Shown here: piece by piece, positions 1 to 3,954 of the stretch
Layout of the letters: every line of letters begins with the position of its first letter
Numbering within the stretch: position 1 is the first letter of the stretch
Assembly (NCBI GenBank): GCA_003250175.1
Contig: QKHD01000386.1
Location: 1 to 5,635 of the forward strand
From: Helicobacteraceae bacterium
GTDB taxonomy: Bacteria > Campylobacterota > Campylobacteria > Campylobacterales > SZUA-545
Reading direction: 5' to 3'
DNA length: 5,635 nucleotides
Translations under genes and position numbers: made by a program
The notes under the pieces: generated by a model
The model's database searches: none
Told to the model about the DNA's origin: nothing
What the model saw: only the letters and a program-made list of their open reading frames with translations

Positions 1-1
1 G

Positions 2-1027
2 ATCACGCGAGGGGCCGATGTCAATGCCGCCAACCGCTGGGAAGAGACGCCCCTGCATAGGGCCGCCAAGTACAACCTGGAAGCCGTTGCCCGGCTCCTG
101 GTCGAAAAGGGCGCCGATGTCAACGCCCGCAACCGCCATGGCGAGACGCCCCTCTTTTTAAGCCTCAAACCTGCCTATGGAACCCAAAACTCTCCGACAA
201 AGTCCGAGACCTTTGAGTATCTCGTCACCTTCAAACAGGATTTTCATATCCAAAACAACAAGGGCCGGACCCTCCTGCACCGCACCTGCAGTCCGGATTA
301 TGTCCGGACCCTTTTGGCCAAGGGAGTCCCGCTTGATTTGCAGGACTCTGAGGGAGACACCCCGCCCTTTTGCGCCCTCTCCCATTGCCCGGCCGAAACC
401 GTTGCCCTCTATCTGGAAAAGGGCTTCGACCTCTCTGCGACCAGTGCCAAAGGCCAGACGGTCGTCCAGACGGCCTTAAGCTCGTTTTACCGTGACGAGG
501 TCGTTCCTTTCGTCATCAAAAAAGGGGCGAGTGTAACCCAACAAGATGCCGAGGGTCGCTCCGCCATCCACCGGGCGGCGTCCCACTCCCCCCAAATGCT
601 CGACCTCATCATCGCCAACGGCGGGGACATCAACGCACGGACCAAAACAGAAGCCACCCCTTTGCACGTGGCGGCTTCTGTCAAGGTCAGCACGATCCTC
701 AGAACCTTTACGCCCAAAAACGAACGGGATCTTAACACCCGGGCCTACGCCCACCTGCTGGGAAAACAGGGTATCGATCTCAATCCTAAAGATATCAAAG
801 GGTGCACCCCGCTTCACCGGGCGGTCAACAGCGGCAGTCTGGATAAAATCCGCTTGCTTCTCGAAAGAGGCGCCGATGTCAACGCCCGCGAAAACCGGGG
901 CCACACCCCCATGGATATGGCGGTCCTAAAACAGGATGCGCGCATGATCGATCTTTTCAAGACATTCGGGGGAACGGCCACCGTCAATCCGGAGAAGCGC
1001 TACAGCGTCATCTGCGCCTATCCCTGA
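2..1027 (+). CDS. Ankyrin-repeat protein, C-terminal part (5' end outside window)
   Basis: The frame is open from the first bases of the window to a TGA at 1025-1027, giving 341 residues without an N-terminus. It is built almost entirely of ankyrin repeats: the tail of one unit (G-A-D-V-N-A), then about nine units. Units at 35-133 and 794-892 are near-consensus (TPLHRAA or TPLHRAV, then a second helix ending LLxxGADVNAR); those between are more diverged. Two units are enlarged, one at 134-256 (41 residues) and one at 644-793 (50 residues). The last unit is followed by a 17-residue tail ending CAYP. Ankyrin arrays are protein-binding scaffolds; the partner cannot be read from sequence. Without the N-terminus I cannot say whether it is secreted or cytoplasmic, or whether another domain is attached. 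The gene converges on the PsiE-family gene with one base between stop codons. Family assignment is secure, function unknown. Confidence 0.93.
   Translation: MTRGADVNAANRWEETPLHRAAKYNLEAVARLLVEKGADVNARNRHGETPLFLSLKPAYGTQNSPTKSETFEYLVTFKQDFHIQNNKGRTLLHRTCSPDYVRTLLAKGVPLDLQDSEGDTPPFCALSHCPAETVALYLEKGFDLSATSAKGQTVVQTALSSFYRDEVVPFVIKKGASVTQQDAEGRSAIHRAASHSPQMLDLIIANGGDINARTKTEATPLHVAASVKVSTILRTFTPKNERDLNTRAYAHLLGKQGIDLNPKDIKGCTPLHRAVNSGSLDKIRLLLERGADVNARENRGHTPMDMAVLKQDARMIDLFKTFGGTATVNPEKRYSVICAYP
35..973 (+). repeat. Array of about nine ankyrin repeat units (protein-level)
   Basis: Unit borders by translation are 35-133, 134-256, 257-346, 347-445, 446-547, 548-643, 644-793, 794-892 and 893-973. 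Most units are 30-34 residues, the standard ankyrin length, while 134-256 and 644-793 carry insertions. The array is diverged at DNA level except for one exactly shared 21-base segment coding GADVNAR, at 110-130 and again at 869-889. The copies are not tandem DNA repeats; they show ancient duplication with a conserved loop motif. Confidence 0.85.
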
Positions 1028-1028
1028 G

Positions 1029-1430
1029 TTATTCCGCCACACCCTTTTCGTAGCGGCTGGGCGTATAGTGCAGAGCCGCCACGCGGAAGACGAACAAAAT
1101 CGCGATAATCCCCAGGATAAAAAAGATCTTCTTCTCGTCGAACTTCTCGTTGACGATCAGCATAATGTCCCGGACGAAAAAGATAATGGTCGAGTCGATC
1201 ATGAGCCGCAGCTTGATGCGGTGCTCGTCGTCCATGATGAATTCGAAGATCATCCGGACGATCTCCAGGACGATAATAAACTCCAGCAGGGCGATAATCA
1301 GTTGGTTGATGTTGCTGATTTCGTGAAAATCCTTCACCAGCACGAAGATCAAAAGGGTGAAAAAAACCTTGATCAGAACCTGCCCTCGGGGCAGCCCCAT
1401 CTTGGCGATAAAACGGTTAAAAGCACTCAT
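1029..1430 (-). CDS. PsiE-family four-helix inner-membrane protein
   Basis: This 133-residue protein starts at ATG 1428-1430 and ends at TAA 1029-1031. It has four hydrophobic segments, at about residues 18-32, 43-65, 77-93 and 101-120. Charged stretches lie between them (DDEHRIKLR after helix 2; NEKFDEKK before helix 4), and the C-terminus is short and charged. Size, four-helix topology and the pattern of a helix-2 Glu/Arg, a short charged loop, then a helix-3 Arg-Asp match the phosphate-starvation-inducible PsiE family, whose molecular function is unknown. The family name comes from E. coli psiE, which responds to phosphate limitation; nothing here shows phosphate control. A modest Shine-Dalgarno AAGG lies at 1440-1443, nine bases before the start. 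It is the last gene of the leftward block, 57 bp after phrB, and its stop is one base from the end of the convergent ankyrin gene. Family assignment is probable, not certain, as it rests on topology and general pattern. Confidence 0.72.
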   Translation of the reverse strand: MSAFNRFIAKMGLPRGQVLIKVFFTLLIFVLVKDFHEISNINQLIIALLEFIIVLEIVRMIFEFIMDDEHRIKLRLMIDSTIIFFVRDIMLIVNEKFDEKKIFFILGIIAILFVFRVAALHYTPSRYEKGVAE

Positions 1431-1487
1431 GGTTTTCTACCTTGTTTTTTTGGTGGAAATATACCATAAAACCGTGTCGCCGTCATG
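1431..1487. other. Short phrB-to-PsiE gene spacer without a terminator
   Basis: This 57-bp AT-rich spacer holds the AAGG ribosome-binding site of the PsiE-family gene (1440-1443). It also has a weak interrupted inverted repeat, TTTT-TGGT at 1447-1454 against ACCA-t-AAAA at 1463-1471. Neither strand shows a GC-rich hairpin followed by a T-run, so transcription from phrB probably reads into the PsiE gene. A promoter of its own cannot be excluded. Confidence 0.5.
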
Positions 1488-2858
1488 TTATTTTGCGTAG
1501 TGGTAGCGGGCGGAAAAACGCTCCTTCGCCCCCTTGGTCGAGACGATAGCCCGGGGGTAGCCCGAAACGCCGTTTTGCGCCATCCATCCCTCGTCATGGA
1601 GTCTTGCGGCGGGCAGCCCCGCCAGCTCCGGAACCCACCGTTTGATAAAGGCCGCATCCTTGTCAAACTTCTTCGCCTGGATCCAGGGGTTGAAGATACG
1701 AAAGTAGGGCACCGCGTCCGCCCCCGTGGAGGCGGCCCACTGCCAGGAACCGACGTTGCTCGAAGCCTCGTAGTCCATGAGCAGCGCCGCAAAGTAGCGC
1801 TCCCCAAGCCGCCAGTCTTGCAGCAGGTTTTTGCTCAAAAACGAAGCCGCCACCATCCGGAGGCGGTTGTGCATCCCGCCGGTTTGATTCAGGCAGCGCA
1901 TGGCCGCATCCACCAAGGGCACCCCCGTCTGCCCCGTACACCAGGCGACAAAGGCCTCCTCGTTCGCCTCCCATGCCACCGTGACGGGGAGGAAGTTGTC
2001 GGTTTCGCTGCCGGGAAAGTGGTGCAAAATCATGTGGTAAAACTCCCGCCACACCAGCTGCCTCATGAAGGGAGCGGTCTCGATCCCTTCGCGCTTGAGC
2101 TCAAACAGCCTGCGAAAGAGGCTCCGGATCGACTCCGTCCCAAACCGCAGCGCCGTTGCGATGCGGGTCGTGTGCGCCATCTCCGGATAGTCCCGAAAGG
2201 TCTCGTAGCCCGCAAAGCGGCTCCGGAATGCCTCGAAAACCTCCGTGGGAAGCCGGTGCAGCGCAGGGTCGCAAGGAGCGGGGGCAAATCCGATGCTGGC
2301 CGCATCAAAAGGGAGGCGCTCGCCCGTTTTGATGTGGCGCATGCCCTCATAATCAAAGGGCAGCAGCGTCGCCCGGGGCGAGACGGGGGCGACATGAGCC
2401 AGCCCCTCCAACGCGGGCAGCACGGAGCGGTAGTAGGGGGTAAAGACCCGGTACGGCGTGCCGTCTGGTTTGAGGGTGTGCTCCGGACGGAGCAAAAAGC
2501 CGTCGTGCACCGGGCAGAAATCGACCCGCTCCGCCACCCGGGCGTCGCGCGCTTTGGCGTAGGCGTCGCCGTCTCCGGAGGCGTAGACGCGCAAACTCCC
2601 CAGCTCGTTGCCAAGGTGCTCAAACACCGCCTCCGGAGCGCCGTAAAAGACCGCCAGATCGAGGCCGATTTCCCGAAGCTGCGCCTTGAGCCGGATCACC
2701 CGCTCGATGATGTAGCCGACCCGCCGGTCATCCGGAGCGAGGTGCTTTAAAATCTCCGTATCCAAGATAAAAATGGGGAGCATCTCGCCCGCAGGGGCCG
2801 ACAGGGCGGGGTTGTCGTCGGTTCGCAGATCACGCCGGAACCAGACGATCTGCTTCAC
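1488..2858 (-). CDS. phrB: Deoxyribodipyrimidine photolyase (class I CPD photolyase)
   Basis: This enzyme reverses UV-induced cyclobutane pyrimidine dimers in DNA with blue or near-UV light, using FAD. At 456 residues it is close to E. coli PhrB (472). An N-terminal antenna domain opens with VWFRRDLRTDDNPAL. A helical FAD domain follows, with TTRIATALRFG near residue 230, VWREFY at 270-275, MHNRLRM at 329-335 and WQWAASTGADAVPYFRIFNP from 372. The electron-transfer tryptophans equivalent to E. coli W306, W359 and W382 are present at 296, 349 and 372, as are substrate contacts corresponding to W277, N341, M345 and W384. Two positions differ: the acid equivalent to E. coli E274 is Gln267, and the Trp before MHN (E. 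coli W338) is Gly328. The start is GTG 2856-2858, supported by GGAGG seven bases upstream and a four-base overlap with the preceding gene, implying translational coupling. The antenna cofactor cannot be decided here. A cryptochrome or other photolyase subclass is less likely, given the close match to E. coli PhrB. Confidence 0.96.
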   Translation of the reverse strand: MKQIVWFRRDLRTDDNPALSAPAGEMLPIFILDTEILKHLAPDDRRVGYIIERVIRLKAQLREIGLDLAVFYGAPEAVFEHLGNELGSLRVYASGDGDAYAKARDARVAERVDFCPVHDGFLLRPEHTLKPDGTPYRVFTPYYRSVLPALEGLAHVAPVSPRATLLPFDYEGMRHIKTGERLPFDAASIGFAPAPCDPALHRLPTEVFEAFRSRFAGYETFRDYPEMAHTTRIATALRFGTESIRSLFRRLFELKREGIETAPFMRQLVWREFYHMILHHFPGSETDNFLPVTVAWEANEEAFVAWCTGQTGVPLVDAAMRCLNQTGGMHNRLRMVAASFLSKNLLQDWRLGERYFAALLMDYEASSNVGSWQWAASTGADAVPYFRIFNPWIQAKKFDKDAAFIKRWVPELAGLPAARLHDEGWMAQNGVSGYPRAIVSTKGAKERFSARYHYAK

Positions 2859-3808
2859 CGGTACGCCTCCACGGAGGAGCGCAGCCCCAGCTTGGCCGGG
2901 TAGGGTTCCAAAAAGAGCTGCCCCTTGAGGTAGGCAACGTCGTGCTGGACAATGTAGTGCTCCAGCAGCTTGAGCACGGCGATCATGGGGATGATGCCGT
3001 CTTGAAACTCCGCCAGGCTCTTTTTAAAGTGGGCGGTCTCCTCTTTGGAGAGGAGCTTTTTGACAAAGCCGTACATGTGCTCCAGCACATTGACCGCCGC
3101 ACCCCGGCTGTTGAGCGCGGCGATGGCGGTGAGGTAGCTCTCCCCGTAGGCCGCCAGCACCTCGGGCAGGCTCTTTTTGTCGTGGTTGGCCACGATCTGG
3201 CCCAGCTGGCGGTAGAGGGTTTCGTTTTTGGACTGGAGCAGAAATTTGTGGCGGCTGTGAAAATCCACCAGCTCCCCCATGCTGCACCCCTTGGCCATGA
3301 GTGTCTGCCACCGTTCGTAGGCAAAAATCCGGATCATGAAGTTTTCCCGCAGCCAGGGGTCGAGGAGGCGTTTTTCATCCTCCACGGGCAGGTGGGGATA
3401 GGCGCGCTTGACGGCCCGGGCAAAGAGCCCGTCCGTCCCGTCGGCGGGCATTCCCGCTTCGGTGTAGATTTTGACCCGCTCAATCCCGCAGCTGGGGGAT
3501 TTGGCCTTGAAGACAAACCCGCACAGCCCCAGGGGCGCCATGGCGGCGACCATGCCGTCGATGCAGCGCTCCAGCGCCTCCGTGTGATCGGTGCCCGTGG
3601 CATTGCCCAGCAGGCGCACCGCCCCCGTCTTGCCCCGGACAAAGCGCATGCTCTCCCTGGGGGTGCCCAGCACCGCCGCCTCCGGACAAAAGGGGGTCAT
3701 CTCCATAAAGTCCTTCAACACGTCCGTCACGAAACCGTCCCGGGCGTGCCCGCCGTCGTAACGACAGGTTACACCCATCAAACACTCGGAAACACCCAGC
3801 CGCATCAT
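2855..3808 (-). CDS. DUF523-DUF1722 fusion protein (TudS-like domain plus YbgA domain)
   Basis: This is a 317-residue soluble protein with two domains. Residues 1 to about 160 are DUF523, seen from SECLMG (Cys9), VTCRYDGG (Cys15), FCPE (Cys41) and SPSCG (Cys107). Cys9, Cys41 and Cys107 are placed like the three ligands of the [4Fe-4S] cluster in TudS, the thiouracil desulfidase of this family; the Glu of CPE and Ser104 match proposed catalytic positions. Residues about 180-305 are DUF1722, the domain of E. coli YbgA, with LVDFHSRHKFLL near 180 and FLEPYP near the end; its function is unknown. In E. coli ybgA precedes phr, and here the gene overlaps phrB by four bases, so the partnership is conserved. 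Two adjacent ATGs exist (3808 and 3805). AAGGAG at 3813-3818 is four bases from the first and seven from the second, so 3805 is the likelier true start. Domain calls are firm; desulfidase activity is inferred. Confidence 0.92.
   Translation of the reverse strand: MMRLGVSECLMGVTCRYDGGHARDGFVTDVLKDFMEMTPFCPEAAVLGTPRESMRFVRGKTGAVRLLGNATGTDHTEALERCIDGMVAAMAPLGLCGFVFKAKSPSCGIERVKIYTEAGMPADGTDGLFARAVKRAYPHLPVEDEKRLLDPWLRENFMIRIFAYERWQTLMAKGCSMGELVDFHSRHKFLLQSKNETLYRQLGQIVANHDKKSLPEVLAAYGESYLTAIAALNSRGAAVNVLEHMYGFVKKLLSKEETAHFKKSLAEFQDGIIPMIAVLKLLEHYIVQHDVAYLKGQLFLEPYPAKLGLRSSVEAYR
2866..2877 (-). promoter_or_regulatory. phrB ribosome-binding site inside a small inverted repeat
   Basis: Read leftward, the segment is CCTCC-GT-GGAGG. 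The GGAGG arm (2866-2870) is the Shine-Dalgarno of phrB, seven bases before its GTG. The CCTCC arm is complementary, so a four-to-five-pair hairpin could mask the site until ribosomes finishing the upstream gene melt it. It lies within the last codons of the DUF523-DUF1722 gene. The sequence match is plain; the regulatory role is inferred. Confidence 0.5.
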
Positions 3809-3812
3809 GTCG

Positions 3813-3818
3813 CTCCTT
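3813..3818 (-). promoter_or_regulatory. Shine-Dalgarno of the DUF523-DUF1722 gene
   Basis: Read leftward, the sequence is AAGGAG, the strongest ribosome-binding site in the window. It is four bases from the ATG at 3808 and seven from the ATG at 3805. The spacing favours the second Met as the true start, shortening the protein by one residue to MRLGVSECLMG. Confidence 0.7.
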
Positions 3819-3832
3819 GGGAAATAATAGGC

Positions 3833-3851
3833 AGTCTAGTTTATCTAGGCT
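3833..3851. repeat. Imperfect inverted repeat in the divergent promoter region
   Basis: AGTCTAG (3833-3839), a five-base TTTAT spacer and CTAGGCT (3845-3851) form seven pairs, six Watson-Crick and one G-T. The repeat ends 25 bases upstream of the ATG at 3808. It is too weak, and lacks a T-run, to be an intrinsic terminator. It could be an operator half-site pair or a small leader hairpin in the mRNA of the leftward genes. The pattern is seen; any function is a guess. Confidence 0.4.
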
Positions 3852-3954
3852 AAAACCATCTACCATCCTGGATAAATAAGAAATAAACATAATAGGGTGT
3901 TAAGGGGTTTATGACTATATTCAAAAGAAAATACGGTAAAAGGCAGCGGGCGGC

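Larger units (their letters stand above)
3809..3954. promoter_or_regulatory. Divergent AT-rich intergenic region, probable promoters for both directions
   Basis: This 146-bp gap separates the leftward DUF523-phrB-PsiE block from the rightward kinase. Its composition drops sharply to AT-rich, unlike the genes around it, as expected for promoters. Possible -10 boxes are TATTAT read leftward at 3889-3894, and CATAAT (3888-3893) or TATATT (3916-3921) read rightward. None has a good -35 at 16-18 bp, so the promoters may need an activator, use another sigma factor, or lie elsewhere. No sigma-54 GG-N10-GC element stood out. It also contains an imperfect inverted repeat (3833-3851), the Shine-Dalgarno of the leftward gene, and a poorly spaced AAAAGG (3938-3943, eleven bases before ATG 3955) for the kinase. 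Confidence 0.55.

Noticed and set aside
110..889. Exact 21-base match at 110-130 and 869-889 as a mobile or recombination repeat
   Set aside because: It encodes the conserved GADVNAR loop of ankyrin repeats in the same codon phase, so it is explained by protein-level repetition.
314..1027. Treating the ankyrin gene as starting at 314
   Set aside because: The codon at 314 is TTG inside a continuous ankyrin frame open to position 2, with good repeats upstream, so the true start is outside the window.
1447..1471. Interrupted inverted repeat between phrB and the PsiE gene as an intrinsic terminator
   Set aside because: The stem is AT-rich with a bulge, and no T-run follows it on either strand.
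1485..2750. Open frame of 421 codons antisense to the photolyase
   Set aside because: The product is rich in Arg, Pro, Gly and His with no family motif; the photolyase on the other strand is unmistakable.
3824..3829. TATTAT (read leftward) as the -10 box of the DUF523-DUF1722 gene
   Set aside because: It is five bases from the Shine-Dalgarno, so transcription would start within or past the ribosome site.
2942..3853. Open frame of 303 codons antisense to the DUF523-DUF1722 gene
   Set aside because: It is a shadow of codon bias. It has no motif, and its end runs into the AT-rich promoter region.
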